26,520 bases of DNA. Source: an uncultured Novosphingobium sp. GTDB taxonomy: Bacteria > Pseudomonadota > Alphaproteobacteria > Sphingomonadales > Sphingomonadaceae. The translations under genes were made by a program, and so were the position numbers. Positions 1 to 7,833 of this stretch are shown piece after piece. A model generated the notes under the pieces. It had not been told where the DNA came from and ran no database searches. It saw nothing but the letters and a program-made list of their open reading frames with translations. The stretch is from the NCBI GenBank assembly GCA_937996535.1, contig CALKVF010000028.1, forward strand, positions 1-26,520. The letters run 5' to 3'. Each line of letters starts with the position of its first letter. The first letter of the stretch is position 1.

Positions 1-481
1 CCGGCTCGGCATCGGCCGAGGGGACTTCGAGCATCGCCTGATGCTGATTGGGATCAAGCGGCAGGCCCGTTGCCGCGATGCGGCTGATGCCGTGCAGCGA
101 AAAGACCTTTTCGATTTCGCGGCCCGTTGCCTCGATCCCGGCGACCAGGCTCTTCATGCGTTCGTCCTCGCGCAGGTCGGGCGAGATCGAATCGAGCGCG
201 CGGCCAAGGTTGTCTGCAACCGAGAGGATATCGCGGGCAAAGCCGGTCGCGGCATAGGTGCGGGCATCGGCCACGTCCTTTTCCAGACGGCGGCGCACGT
301 TCTGGGTTTCGGCCTTGGCGTAGAGGATGTCCTGCTTGGCAGCTTCAAGATCGCCCTTGAGCTTGCCCAGCGCGTCATCCAGCGCCTCGCCCGCATGGTC
401 GAGGTCGATCATGTCCTCGGGAACGCCCTTCAATTCTGCTTCGACCGCGGGATCGACCTGCGGCTTGGTGTCATCGTTCAT
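1..481 (-). CDS. grpE: GrpE nucleotide exchange factor of DnaK (3' end missing)
   Basis: Translating the minus strand from the ATG at 481 gives an open frame to the window edge (about 160 codons). It has an acidic N-terminus, a long charged helix with heptad character (LKGDLEAAKQDILYAKAE), the GrpE core TQNVRRRLEKDVADARTYA, then ARDILSVADNLGRAL and the C-terminal LDPNQHQAMLEVPS segment. GrpE releases ADP from DnaK, so that the chaperone can let go of its client. The frame runs off the window before the stop, so only the end of the beta-wing domain is missing. It lies 18 bases downstream of hrcA on the same strand, the usual alphaproteobacterial hrcA-grpE arrangement. I see no Shine-Dalgarno sequence before this ATG, so translation may depend on coupling to hrcA. 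Family assignment is secure. Confidence 0.95.
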   Translation of the reverse strand, partial: MNDDTKPQVDPAVEAELKGVPEDMIDLDHAGEALDDALGKLKGDLEAAKQDILYAKAETQNVRRRLEKDVADARTYAATGFARDILSVADNLGRALDSISPDLREDERMKSLVAGIEATGREIEKVFSLHGISRIAATGLPLDPNQHQAMLEVPSADAEP

Positions 482-499
482 GGTATCAAGAAACCCGGT

Positions 500-1543
500 T
501 TATCCGATCAATTTGCCCAGCGACTGAGCGGTGAAATCCACCATGGGGACTAGCCGCGCATAATTCAACCGCGTCGGGCCGATAACTCCCACCACGCCGA
601 CCACCCGGCCATCGCGGTCGCGGTAGGGCGAAGCGATCACCGACGAACCGGAAAGTGCGAACAGCCGGTTCTCCGCGCCGATGAAAATGCGGGTCGCCTC
701 CGCCTCGCGGGCATTGTCGAGCAGGCTGGCGACAGATTGCTTGTTTTCCAGATCGTCGAGCAGCAGCCGCACGCGTTCGAGATCGGTCAGCACGCTGTCG
801 TCGAGCAGATTGGCCTGACCGCGCACGATCAGCACCGGGCGGCGCGCGGCATCCTCGCTCCACACCGCAAGGCCGCGTTCGACCAGCGCCTGACTGACCG
901 TATCGAGCGCCGAACGGCCCGTGGCGATTTCCGCCTCGATCGCGCGGACCGCTTCGCCCAGCGTCCGCCCACCAAGATGGGCCGAGATATAGTTCGAAGC
1001 CTGTTCCAGCGCATGGGCCGGCAGGCCTTCGGGCAGATCGAACACCCGGTTTTCAACCGCGCCATCGCTGCCCACCAGCACCGCCAGCGCCCGACTGGAT
1101 GACAGCGCCACCAGTTGCAACTGCGCGAGGCGCGGCTCGCGGCGCGGGACCATCACCACCCCGGCGCAGGCCGAAAGGTCCGAGAGGACCGCGCTGGTTG
1201 CGGCTAGCGCCGCCTCGATCGGGCCGGGCTGCGAAACCTGCCGCTCGATCGCGGCGCGTTCCTCCTGCGTTGGCTGGGCCACCTGCATCATCCCGTCGAC
1301 GAACAGCCGCAGCCCAAGATCGGTCGGCATCCGTCCCGCGCTGGTGTGCGGCGCGGCGAGCAGGCCCAGTCCTTCAAGTTCGTGCAGCACCGACCGGATC
1401 GAGGCGGGCGAGAGGTTCAGCCCCCCTGCCCCCGCCAGCGTCTTCGATCCCACCGGCTGGCCCGACGCAATGTAGCCTTCGACGACAAGCCGAAAGATGT
1501 CGCGTGCACGGGTGGTCAGTTCGGTGATCGGCAGGCTGGCCAT
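500..1543 (-). CDS. hrcA: Heat-inducible transcription repressor HrcA
   Basis: 347 aa, the normal HrcA length. The N-terminal winged helix is clear (ELTTRARDIFRLVVEGYI, then SGQPVGSKTLAG, then LSPASIRSVLHELEGLGLL and PHTSAGRMPTDLGLRLFVD). The middle is a GAF-like regulatory and dimerisation region, ending in RDGRVVGVVGVIGPTRLNYARLVPMVDF near the C-terminus. HrcA represses chaperone operons by binding the CIRCE inverted repeat, and GroEL aids its folding. It is the first gene of hrcA-grpE and diverges from rph across 94 bases. No CIRCE repeat is visible in that gap, so autoregulation through CIRCE is not supported here. The ATG start has no Shine-Dalgarno sequence; a promoter-like element ends 7 bases upstream of it. 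Confidence 0.97.
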   Translation of the reverse strand: MASLPITELTTRARDIFRLVVEGYIASGQPVGSKTLAGAGGLNLSPASIRSVLHELEGLGLLAAPHTSAGRMPTDLGLRLFVDGMMQVAQPTQEERAAIERQVSQPGPIEAALAATSAVLSDLSACAGVVMVPRREPRLAQLQLVALSSSRALAVLVGSDGAVENRVFDLPEGLPAHALEQASNYISAHLGGRTLGEAVRAIEAEIATGRSALDTVSQALVERGLAVWSEDAARRPVLIVRGQANLLDDSVLTDLERVRLLLDDLENKQSVASLLDNAREAEATRIFIGAENRLFALSGSSVIASPYRDRDGRVVGVVGVIGPTRLNYARLVPMVDFTAQSLGKLIG

Positions 1544-1550
1544 ATCAGGT

Positions 1551-1579
1551 TATTTAAGCCTCGCTCTTGCAGGCTCAAC
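1551..1579 (-). promoter_or_regulatory. Candidate hrcA promoter giving a leaderless mRNA
   Basis: Read on the minus strand, GTTGAG (1579-1574) is followed after 17 bases by TAAATA (1556-1551). The -10-like box ends 7 bases before the hrcA ATG, so the transcription start would fall at about 1544, next to the start codon. There is no Shine-Dalgarno sequence, consistent with a leaderless transcript. The TTGA core fits both the housekeeping and the RpoH-type -35 boxes of alphaproteobacteria, so sigma class is undecided. Predicted by eye. Confidence 0.45.
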
Positions 1580-1637
1580 CCCATTGCGCCAAACGCTCCC
1601 CAAATTGCACACCGGCAAACTGCACAAAGGAATTCCC

Positions 1638-2354
1638 ATGCGTCCTTCCGGCCGCGCGCCTGACGAAATGCGCGCCATCGGCTTTGAGCCCCACTTCACC
1701 AAGCACGCCGAAGGTTCGGTGCTGGTCAGCTTTGGCCACACCAAGGTGATCTGCACCGCCTCGGTGGAAGAGCGCCTGCCGCCATGGCTGCGCGGCAAGG
1801 GCGAAGGCTGGGTCACGGCGGAATATTCGATGCTGCCGCGCGCCACCCACACCCGTGGCAGCCGCGAGGCGGCCAAGGGCAAGCAGAGCGGCCGCACCCA
1901 GGAAATCCAGCGCCTGATCGGCCGTAGCTTGCGCGCCGTGACCGACCTCAAGAAGCTGGGCGAACGCCAGATCACGCTCGACTGCGACGTGATCCAGGCC
2001 GATGGCGGCACCCGCACTGCCGCGATTTCGGGTGCGTGGGTCGCGCTGCGCATCGCGATCGACAAGCTGATGGCCGCCGGCGCAATCACCGAAGATCCGC
2101 TGACCCGCAAGGTTGCCGCCGTCTCGTGCGGGATCTTCAAGGGCAACCCGGTGCTCGATCTTGACTACGACGAAGACAGCTCGGCCGATGCCGATGCCAA
2201 CTTCGTGCTGATCGAAGGCGGCCAGATCGCCGAAGTCCAGGCCACCGCCGAAGGCGCGACCTACGACGAAGAAGGCCTGCTGCGCCTGCTACGCCTGGCC
2301 CGCATCGGCACCGACCTGATCTTCGCTGCACAGGGCAAGGCTGCCGGCCAGTGA
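1638..2354 (+). CDS. rph: Ribonuclease PH
   Basis: 238 aa, exactly the usual RNase PH length. RNase PH is a phosphorolytic 3'-5' exoribonuclease that trims the 3' ends of tRNA precursors and degrades structured RNA, working as a ring of six subunits. Visible family features are RPSGRAPDEMR at the N-terminus, GRTQEIQRLIGRSLRA containing R86, the phosphate-binding GGTRTAAISGAW with R126, and the acidic metal-binding region YDEDSSADADANFV. The frame is open further upstream, but the ATG at 1638 gives the family N-terminus and has AAAGGA (1625-1630) 7 bases before it. It is the first gene of rph-rdgB-hemW-xerC, and its TGA overlaps the GTG of rdgB. Confidence 0.98.
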   Translation: MRPSGRAPDEMRAIGFEPHFTKHAEGSVLVSFGHTKVICTASVEERLPPWLRGKGEGWVTAEYSMLPRATHTRGSREAAKGKQSGRTQEIQRLIGRSLRAVTDLKKLGERQITLDCDVIQADGGTRTAAISGAWVALRIAIDKLMAAGAITEDPLTRKVAAVSCGIFKGNPVLDLDYDEDSSADADANFVLIEGGQIAEVQATAEGATYDEEGLLRLLRLARIGTDLIFAAQGKAAGQ

Positions 2355-2980
2355 CCCGCAAGCTTGGCTCCGAAACCCTGGTGATCGCCACGCACAACGC
2401 GGGCAAGCTCAAGGAAATCGGAGCCTTGCTGGCCCCATATGGGCTGGAATGCATTTCGGCGGGATCGCTCGGTCTGCCCGAACCGGCTGAAACCGGCACG
2501 ACCTTTGTCGAAAACGCGCTGATCAAGGCGCGGGCCGCGGCCCAAGGCGCGGGCATCCCCGCGCTCGCCGACGATTCCGGGCTGTGCGTCGATGCGCTCG
2601 GCGGGCGGCCCGGCGTCTATACCGCCGACTGGGCCGAGCGGCAGTGGTTCGAGGGCGAACCCGGGCGCGACTGGTATATGGCGATGGGCAAGGTTGAAGG
2701 GCTGCTGTGCGAACAGGGTCCGCAGGTTGATCGCTCGGGCCACTTCGTCTGCGTGCTGGCAATTGCCTGGCCCGATGGCGAAAGCGCGGTTTACGAAGGC
2801 CGCGTTTCCGGTTCGCTGACCTGGCCGCCGCGCGGCGAACTGGGCTTTGGATATGATCCGGTGTTCGTACCCCAGGGCGCCAGCCAGACCTTTGCCGAAA
2901 TCGATCCCGAGCAGAAGCACCGCATCAGCCACCGCGCCGATGCTTTCGCCAAGCTGGTCGCGGAGCAATTTGGCGGCTAA
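2351..2980 (+). CDS. rdgB: RdgB/HAM1 family non-canonical purine NTP pyrophosphatase
   Basis: 209 aa. This house-cleaning enzyme hydrolyses dITP, ITP and XTP to monophosphates, keeping deaminated purines out of DNA and RNA. Family motifs seen are the substrate loop THNAGKLKEI (residues 14-23), ALADDSGLCVDALGGRPGVY with the catalytic acidic residues, GFGYDPVFVP, and the C-terminal HRISHRADAF base-recognition motif. The start is GTG at 2351, overlapping the rph stop by four bases (GTGA), which predicts translational coupling. An extra stretch at WAERQWFEGEPGRDWYMAMGKVEG is the usual alphaproteobacterial form. hemW follows after 9 bases. Confidence 0.97.
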   Translation: MTRKLGSETLVIATHNAGKLKEIGALLAPYGLECISAGSLGLPEPAETGTTFVENALIKARAAAQGAGIPALADDSGLCVDALGGRPGVYTADWAERQWFEGEPGRDWYMAMGKVEGLLCEQGPQVDRSGHFVCVLAIAWPDGESAVYEGRVSGSLTWPPRGELGFGYDPVFVPQGASQTFAEIDPEQKHRISHRADAFAKLVAEQFGG

Positions 2981-2989
2981 GCAGCCGGC

Positions 2990-4141
2990 ATGGCCCGCGC
3001 GCTCTACATCCATTGGCCGTTCTGCCTCGCAAAGTGCCCCTATTGCGACTTCAACAGCCATGTCCGCGCCAGCGTTGACCATGCGCGCTGGGAAGCCGGG
3101 CTGCTGGCCGAACTGCGCCACGAACACGCGCTTGCCGGCGGCGAGCCGCTGGAATCGATCTTCTTTGGCGGCGGCACCCCTTCGCTGATGCCCCCGGCGC
3201 TGGTCGCCCGGCTGCTGGCCGAGGCCGAGCGGCTATGGGGCTTTGCCCCGGGGATCGAAATCACGCTTGAAGGCAATCCCTCCTCGGTCGAGGCGGGCAA
3301 TTACGCCGCTCTGGCGAGCGCGGGGATCAACCGGGTTTCGCTCGGCCTGCAGGCGCTTGACGATGCAACCTTGCGCTTTCTTGGCCGGCTGCATGATGCA
3401 GCCGAAGGACTTGCCGCGCTGGATGTGGCGCAGCGGCATTTCGGCCGGGTCAGCTTTGACCTGATTTATGCCCGGCCCGGCCAAACACCCTCACAGTGGG
3501 AAGCCGAACTGACCCGCGCGCTGGGTTTCGGTACCGGCCACCTCTCACTCTACCAGCTGACGATCGAACCGGGCACCAAGTTTGCCACGATGGTTCGCCA
3601 GCGCGATTTCGTGCCGCTCGATGATGATGCCAGCGCCGATCTGTTCACGCTTACGCAGGAGCTGACCGCCGCAGCAGGCTTGCCGCGCTATGAGGTCAGC
3701 AACCACGCTCGCCCGGGCGAGGAAAGCCGCCACAACCTCACCTACTGGCGCTATCTCGACTATTGCGGGATCGGCCCCGGCGCGCATGGCCGGCGCGGCG
3801 GCGTGGCAACCGTGCGCCACCGCAAGCCTGAAAACTGGCTAGATGCGCTGGACCGGCAAGGCCACGGCATTGCCGAGGAGCGCGCGCTGCCGCTGCGCGA
3901 TCAGGCCGCCGAAGCCATGCTGATGGGGCTGCGCCTGGGCGAAGGTGTGGACCTTGCCCGGCTCGCGGCGCGCTTTGGCATGGCCGAGGCCGAACTGTGC
4001 GAGGCAGACAAGCTTGCCTTCTACGTCAGCCAGGGCCTGTGCTGGCAGCTCGGTGCCCGGATCGGCGTGACCGATGCCGGGATCGAAGTGCTCGATGGGC
4101 TGCTGGGCGAACTGATCCCGGCACAGCTGGTCGGGGCATGA
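2990..4141 (+). CDS. hemW: Radical SAM family heme chaperone HemW
   Basis: 383 aa. The N-terminus LYIHWPFCLAKCPYCDFNSH has the CxxxCxxC radical-SAM cluster motif at C12, C16 and C19, followed by the D-F-N-S-H typical of HemW. It continues with IFFGGGTPSLMPP (the GGGTPS SAM-binding motif), ITLEGNPSSVE, and GINRVSLGLQALDD. The C-terminal HemN-like domain includes YEVSNHARPGEESRHNLTYW and GIGPGAHGR. HemW binds heme and delivers it to cytoplasmic or membrane acceptors. It is often misnamed coproporphyrinogen oxidase HemN; the length and CDFNSH context favour HemW. The stop overlaps the ATG of xerC (ATGA), suggesting coupled translation. Nothing is missing from the visible motifs. Confidence 0.95.
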   Translation: MARALYIHWPFCLAKCPYCDFNSHVRASVDHARWEAGLLAELRHEHALAGGEPLESIFFGGGTPSLMPPALVARLLAEAERLWGFAPGIEITLEGNPSSVEAGNYAALASAGINRVSLGLQALDDATLRFLGRLHDAAEGLAALDVAQRHFGRVSFDLIYARPGQTPSQWEAELTRALGFGTGHLSLYQLTIEPGTKFATMVRQRDFVPLDDDASADLFTLTQELTAAAGLPRYEVSNHARPGEESRHNLTYWRYLDYCGIGPGAHGRRGGVATVRHRKPENWLDALDRQGHGIAEERALPLRDQAAEAMLMGLRLGEGVDLARLAARFGMAEAELCEADKLAFYVSQGLCWQLGARIGVTDAGIEVLDGLLGELIPAQLVGA

Positions 4142-5034
4142 CCCGGGTTGACATTCTTGAAGCTTGGCACGCGCATCTGGCGCAAGGACGGCGGCGCTCG
4201 CCCCACACCGTGCGCGCCTATGCCGCCACCGCGGCGCGGTTGATGGACGCGCTGGGTGATCCCGGCTGGCCGGTGCTGGCCCGGCTCGATGCCGCGGCCT
4301 TGCGCGCGCAGCTTGCCCGCCGCCGCGCCGAAGGGCTGACCAATGCCTCTGCCGCGCGCGAATTATCGGCGCTCAAGGGGTTCATCGCCTTTGCCCGCGA
4401 ACAAGCCGGCCTGCCCAACCCCGCCCCGCCCCGGATGCGTGGGCCGCGGGTCAAGAAGGGCATCCCTCGCCCCGTCACCCCGGACGAGGCGGTCAACCTT
4501 GCCGTCGCAGTTGACGAGGACGCCGCCGAACCCTGGATCGGGGCGCGTGACCGGGCGGTGCTGCTCCTGCTCTACGGCGCCGGGCTGCGGATTGCCGAGG
4601 CGCTGTCGCTTACCGGCGGGGCCATGCCGCTGGGCGATGTGCTGGTGGTGACCGGCAAGGGCGCCAAGCAGCGCGCCGTGCCGATCCTGCCGCTGGTGCG
4701 CGATGCCGTGGCCGATTATGCCGCCAAGTGCCCGTGGCCGTTGCCCAAGGATCAGGCGCTGTTTCGCGGCGCAAAGGGCGGCCCGCTCTCGCAAGGCATG
4801 GTGCAAAAGGCGGTCGCCCGGGCGCGGATCGCACTGGGCCTGCCGCCCAGCGCCACGCCCCATGCCCTGCGCCACAGCTTTGCCACCCACCTGCTGGGCG
4901 CCGGAGCAGACCTGCGCAGCTTGCAGGAACTGCTCGGCCACGCCAGCCTGGGTTCGACCCAGATCTACACCCGAGTCGATGCCGCAACCTTGCTTGATGT
5001 TTACCGCAATGCCCACCCGCGTGAGGTGGGTTAG
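4138..5034 (+). CDS. xerC: Tyrosine recombinase XerC
   Basis: 298 aa, standard Xer length. It has an N-terminal SAM-like DNA-binding domain (about residues 5-90) and a C-terminal catalytic domain with all the tyrosine-recombinase residues: R151 (GAGLRIAEAL), K174 (GKGAKQRAVPI), H242 and R245 (PHALRHSFATHLL), H268 (ELLGHASLGSTQ) and nucleophile Y277 (IYTRVD). With XerD it resolves chromosome dimers at dif. The frame is open upstream to 3997, but the ATG at 4138 overlaps the hemW stop by four bases and gives the normal N-terminus. No integrase-type accessory domain or attachment site is seen, and the setting is a housekeeping operon, so it is not a phage integrase. XerC rather than XerD is inferred. 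The stop overlaps that of the convergent DedA gene. Confidence 0.92.
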   Translation: MTRVDILEAWHAHLAQGRRRSPHTVRAYAATAARLMDALGDPGWPVLARLDAAALRAQLARRRAEGLTNASAARELSALKGFIAFAREQAGLPNPAPPRMRGPRVKKGIPRPVTPDEAVNLAVAVDEDAAEPWIGARDRAVLLLLYGAGLRIAEALSLTGGAMPLGDVLVVTGKGAKQRAVPILPLVRDAVADYAAKCPWPLPKDQALFRGAKGGPLSQGMVQKAVARARIALGLPPSATPHALRHSFATHLLGAGADLRSLQELLGHASLGSTQIYTRVDAATLLDVYRNAHPREVG

Positions 5035-5630
5035 TCCGCCTCGCGCCAACGGATCACCCGCCACAGCCAGATCCCGACCACGACGATCACCGTGCCCCAG
5101 ATCAGCGGCCCGGCAATCCCGTGCATCGCGCCTAGATAGTCCGCAAGCCAGTGCCCGCCGATAATCAGCAGCGTGTTCCACACCATCGCCCCGGCGAAGG
5201 TAAAGGCGAGAAACCGCAGGTGTCCCATGTGGCTGAGCCCGGCGGGAAGCGAGATCATCGTGCGCAGGAACGGCGAAAACCGCATTGCGAAGACCACCCA
5301 TTGCCCGTGGCGTTGGAAGAAGGCCGTTGCGCCTTCGACATCGCTCCACCGCATGGTCAGCCAGCGCCCCCAGCGGGTGACCAGTGGGTGCAGCCGGCGA
5401 TAGCCGAGCCGGTCGCCGACTAGAAACCAGACGTAGTTGCCCAGCGTCGATCCCACGGTGCCGACCCACAATAGCGGCCAGAATTCCATCGAGCCGCGTG
5501 CGACCGCAATCCCGCCCACCCCCATGATCAGTTCACTGGGGATCGGCGGGAACACGTTTTCAAGGAACATCAGCAAGGCGATGCCCCAATAGCCGCCCTG
5601 CTCGATCAGGTTGATGATCCATTCGTCCAT
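5031..5630 (-). CDS. DedA family (VTT/SNARE-associated) membrane protein
   Basis: 199 aa, beginning at the ATG at 5630 (MDEWIINLIEQGGYWGIALLMF). The frame is open upstream inside gshB, but that extension has no membrane-protein character. DedA hallmarks are ENVFPPIPSELIMGVGG near the N-terminus and RFSPFLRTMISLPAGLSHMGHLRF in the middle, the re-entrant-loop motifs with acidic and arginine residues. Hydrophobic segments flank these, with a final helix GTVIVVVGIWLWRVIRW. DedA proteins are inner-membrane proteins linked to polyprenyl-phosphate or phospholipid recycling and membrane homeostasis; the substrate here cannot be read from sequence. It follows gshB by 14 bases, and its TAA overlaps the xerC TAG on the other strand. 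Confidence 0.93.
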   Translation of the reverse strand: MDEWIINLIEQGGYWGIALLMFLENVFPPIPSELIMGVGGIAVARGSMEFWPLLWVGTVGSTLGNYVWFLVGDRLGYRRLHPLVTRWGRWLTMRWSDVEGATAFFQRHGQWVVFAMRFSPFLRTMISLPAGLSHMGHLRFLAFTFAGAMVWNTLLIIGGHWLADYLGAMHGIAGPLIWGTVIVVVGIWLWRVIRWREAD

Positions 5631-5644
5631 GGAAATGGCGGGCC

Positions 5645-6604
5645 TTACTTCATGCCGGCGTGGCGAACCTCGATCGCATCCCAGATCAGGCCCGGCGTAT
5701 CGGTGCCATTGAAGCGGTCGATCGCCAGAATTCCGGTCGGCGAAGTCACGTTGATTTCGGTCAGCCACTCGCCGCCGATCACGTCGATCCCGACGAACAC
5801 CAGCCCGCGGGCCTTAAGCTGCGGCCCGAGCACCGCGCAGATTTCCTCTTCGCGGGCGTTGAGCGTGGTCGGTTCGGCATAGCCGCCCGCCGCGAGGTTG
5901 GAGCGGAACTCGCCCGCGCCCGGACGGCGGTTGATCGCGCCCGCGATCTCGCCATCGACCAGCACGATGCGCTTGTCGCCCTCACTGATCTCGGGAAGGA
6001 ACGGCTGGAACATGTGCGGCTCGACCCAGGCATTGTCGAACAATTCGATCAGCGCGCCAAGGTTGCTGCCATCGGCGGGGATGCGCACCACCGCCTTGCC
6101 GCCATTGCCATGCAGCGGCTTCATCACGAGGTCACCGGGATAGCGGGCGTGGAATTCGCGCACATCCTCGATCCGGCGCGCGATCAGGGTCGGCGGCATG
6201 AACCGCTGGAAATCGAGCACGAAGACCTTTTCGGGCGCATTGCGGACGCTAGCCGGATCGTTGACCACCAGGGTCTGGCCTTCAAGCCGTTCAAGCAGGT
6301 GGGTGGCGGTGATGTAGCTGAGGTCAAACGGCGGATCCTGCCGCATCAGGACCACGTCGACATCCTTGACCAGATCGATCTTGCGATATTCCTCGCGCAC
6401 GAAATGGTTCCCGGCCACGCGCTGCACCTTGACCGGAGCAGCCCAGGCGGTCAGCCGTCCTTCATCGAGCGCGAGCGACTTGACGTCATAATAATAGACC
6501 GTGTGCCCGCGCGCCTGCGCCGCTTCCATCAGCGCAAAGCTCGAATCCCCGGTGATATTGATCGTTTCAAGCGGGTCCATCTGGACGGCAACGCGCAGGC
6601 TCAT
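5645..6604 (-). CDS. gshB: Glutathione synthetase
   Basis: 319 aa, the typical bacterial GshB size. It ligates glycine to gamma-glutamylcysteine with ATP in the last step of glutathione synthesis. The N-terminus RVAVQMDPLETINITGDSSF is the GshB signature. The ATP-grasp parts include VVLMRQDPPFDLSYITATH, VMKPLHGNGGKAVVRI, KRIVLVDGEIAGAINRRP and the substrate/metal end TEINVTSPTGI. It sits in a minus-strand run rsmI-yraN-gshB-dedA, an order commonly seen in alphaproteobacteria. Its product is the cofactor needed by the glutathione transferase encoded at 15130-15870, but the two genes are far apart and I infer no shared regulation. Confidence 0.97.
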   Translation of the reverse strand: MSLRVAVQMDPLETINITGDSSFALMEAAQARGHTVYYYDVKSLALDEGRLTAWAAPVKVQRVAGNHFVREEYRKIDLVKDVDVVLMRQDPPFDLSYITATHLLERLEGQTLVVNDPASVRNAPEKVFVLDFQRFMPPTLIARRIEDVREFHARYPGDLVMKPLHGNGGKAVVRIPADGSNLGALIELFDNAWVEPHMFQPFLPEISEGDKRIVLVDGEIAGAINRRPGAGEFRSNLAAGGYAEPTTLNAREEEICAVLGPQLKARGLVFVGIDVIGGEWLTEINVTSPTGILAIDRFNGTDTPGLIWDAIEVRHAGMK

Positions 6605-6620
6605 CGAATTCAGGCTCCCA

Positions 6621-6974
6621 TCAGGCGATCAACGCGTTTGCCATGTGGCGCGGGAAGCGCCCCGGCGCAAGCAGCACGACATCGATCCGCTGCACATCGC
6701 CTTCGCGGGCATAGCGGTGGGCACAGGCTTCGGCCGCCGCAGCCACCCGCCGCAGGCGATAGGCATCGATCGCTGTATCGAGATCAGCGGCGCGCTCGCG
6801 CCATTTCACTTCGACAAAGGCCACCACCCGCCCGCGCCGCGCGATCAGGTCGATTTCGCCGCGCGCGGTCTTGATCCGGCGCCCCACGATCCGCCAGCCC
6901 TTGAGCCGCAGATACCATGCCGCCAGTGCCTCGCCGCGCCGCCCCTGCGCCTCACGCTCGGCGCGCGGTTTCAC
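6621..6974 (-). CDS. YraN family (UPF0102) nuclease-fold protein
   Basis: 117 aa. The protein shows the YraN pattern GRRGEALAAWYLRLKGWRIV, then GEIDLIARRGRVVAFVEVKWR, the GEIDLI...VEVK acidic and lysine motif of the restriction-endonuclease-like fold, and C-terminal RIDVVLLAPGRFPRHM. No catalytic activity is firmly established for the family, although the nuclease-like active-site residues (E, D and E-x-K) are intact. Its ATG at 6974 overlaps the rsmI stop (ATGA), so translation is probably coupled to rsmI. In E. coli yraN is also a neighbour of rsmI and lpoA, so the linkage is ancient. Confidence 0.93.
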   Translation of the reverse strand: MKPRAEREAQGRRGEALAAWYLRLKGWRIVGRRIKTARGEIDLIARRGRVVAFVEVKWRERAADLDTAIDAYRLRRVAAAAEACAHRYAREGDVQRIDVVLLAPGRFPRHMANALIA

Positions 6975-7798
6975 TTGAGTTCGAGCGCCCGGGCATAGAG
7001 CGCCTTGCGATCAAGCCCGGTCGCCCGCGCGACTTCGGCAGCCGCCTGCGAGGCTTTCTGCGTCTTGAGCGCCTCGATCAGCAGCGCGTCGGCATCGGCC
7101 TCATCCACCGTGACCTCACCCGGCGGGCCGACCAGCAGCACGATTTCACCCTTGGGCGGATGGGCGGCGTAATGTTCGATCAGTTCTGCCGGAGTGCCGG
7201 TGCGGCATTCCTCGAACTTCTTGGTCAGTTCGCGGGCCACGGCCACTTCGCGCCCGGGCAGGACATCACCGATCGCCGCCAGTGCGTCGGCCAGGCGCGG
7301 CGCGGTTTCATAGAATACCAGCGTTGCGCGCACGCCGCCTAGTTCGCCTAGCACCTCGGCGCGGGCCTTGGCCTTGTTGGGCAGGAAGCCTGCGAAGAGG
7401 AACCGGTCGCTCGGCAAGCCTGCCAGCGTCAGGGCGACGATCGCCGCGCTTGGCCCCGGAATGCTCGTCACCGCGATCCCGCGTTCGCGCGCGGCGTGGA
7501 CCAGGCGGTAGCCCGGATCGGAAATCAGCGGCGTCCCCGCATCGCTGACCAGCGCGATCGCCTGCTCCGCCGCCAGCGCGAGGAGGTGTTCGCGGGTCGC
7601 CTCGCTGGCGTGATCGTCATAGCGGATCAGCTTCTGCTTGACGCCGATGTGCTGAAGCAGCTTGCCGGTCACGCGGGTATCTTCACAGGCTACCGCAGCC
7701 ACGGCACCGAGTACCGTTACGGCACGCATCGAAACGTCCCCCAAGTTGCCAATCGGGGTCGCGACAATGTAGAGTCCGGGGGAAAGTGGCTGTTCCAT
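6971..7798 (-). CDS. rsmI: 16S rRNA (cytidine(1402)-2'-O)-methyltransferase RsmI
   Basis: 275 aa. It is a tetrapyrrole-methylase-fold enzyme that methylates the ribose of C1402 in the decoding centre of 16S rRNA using SAM. Visible motifs are LYIVATPIGNLGDVSMRA at the N-terminus, CEDTRVTGKLLQHIG, LVSDAGTPLISDPGYRLV, SIPGPSAAIVALTLAGLPSDRFLFAGFLP, and VFYETAPRL. The C-terminal extension ending in GLDRKALYARALELK is the HTH-like RsmI tail. The start is the ATG at 7798, diverging from the lipoprotein gene at 7834 across only 35 bases. The divergent rsmI / LppC-type gene pair parallels yraL/yraM (rsmI/lpoA) in enterobacteria. Confidence 0.96.
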   Translation of the reverse strand: MEQPLSPGLYIVATPIGNLGDVSMRAVTVLGAVAAVACEDTRVTGKLLQHIGVKQKLIRYDDHASEATREHLLALAAEQAIALVSDAGTPLISDPGYRLVHAARERGIAVTSIPGPSAAIVALTLAGLPSDRFLFAGFLPNKAKARAEVLGELGGVRATLVFYETAPRLADALAAIGDVLPGREVAVARELTKKFEECRTGTPAELIEHYAAHPPKGEIVLLVGPPGEVTVDEADADALLIEALKTQKASQAAAEVARATGLDRKALYARALELK

Positions 7799-7833
7799 CG
7801 CAGCTTAATGGCCCGGCCCGAGGAGAGCGGCAA

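Noticed and set aside
1544..1637. CIRCE element between hrcA and rph
   Set aside because: I looked for the TTAGCACTC / GAGTGCTAA pair on both strands and found neither half.
3997..4137. Earlier start for xerC inside hemW
   Set aside because: The extra residues are Arg/Gly-rich shadow of hemW; the ATGA overlap at 4138 and normal Xer length decide the start.
4138..5034. Phage integrase or integron
   Set aside because: Size and housekeeping operon context fit Xer; no attachment repeats, tRNA or phage genes are near.
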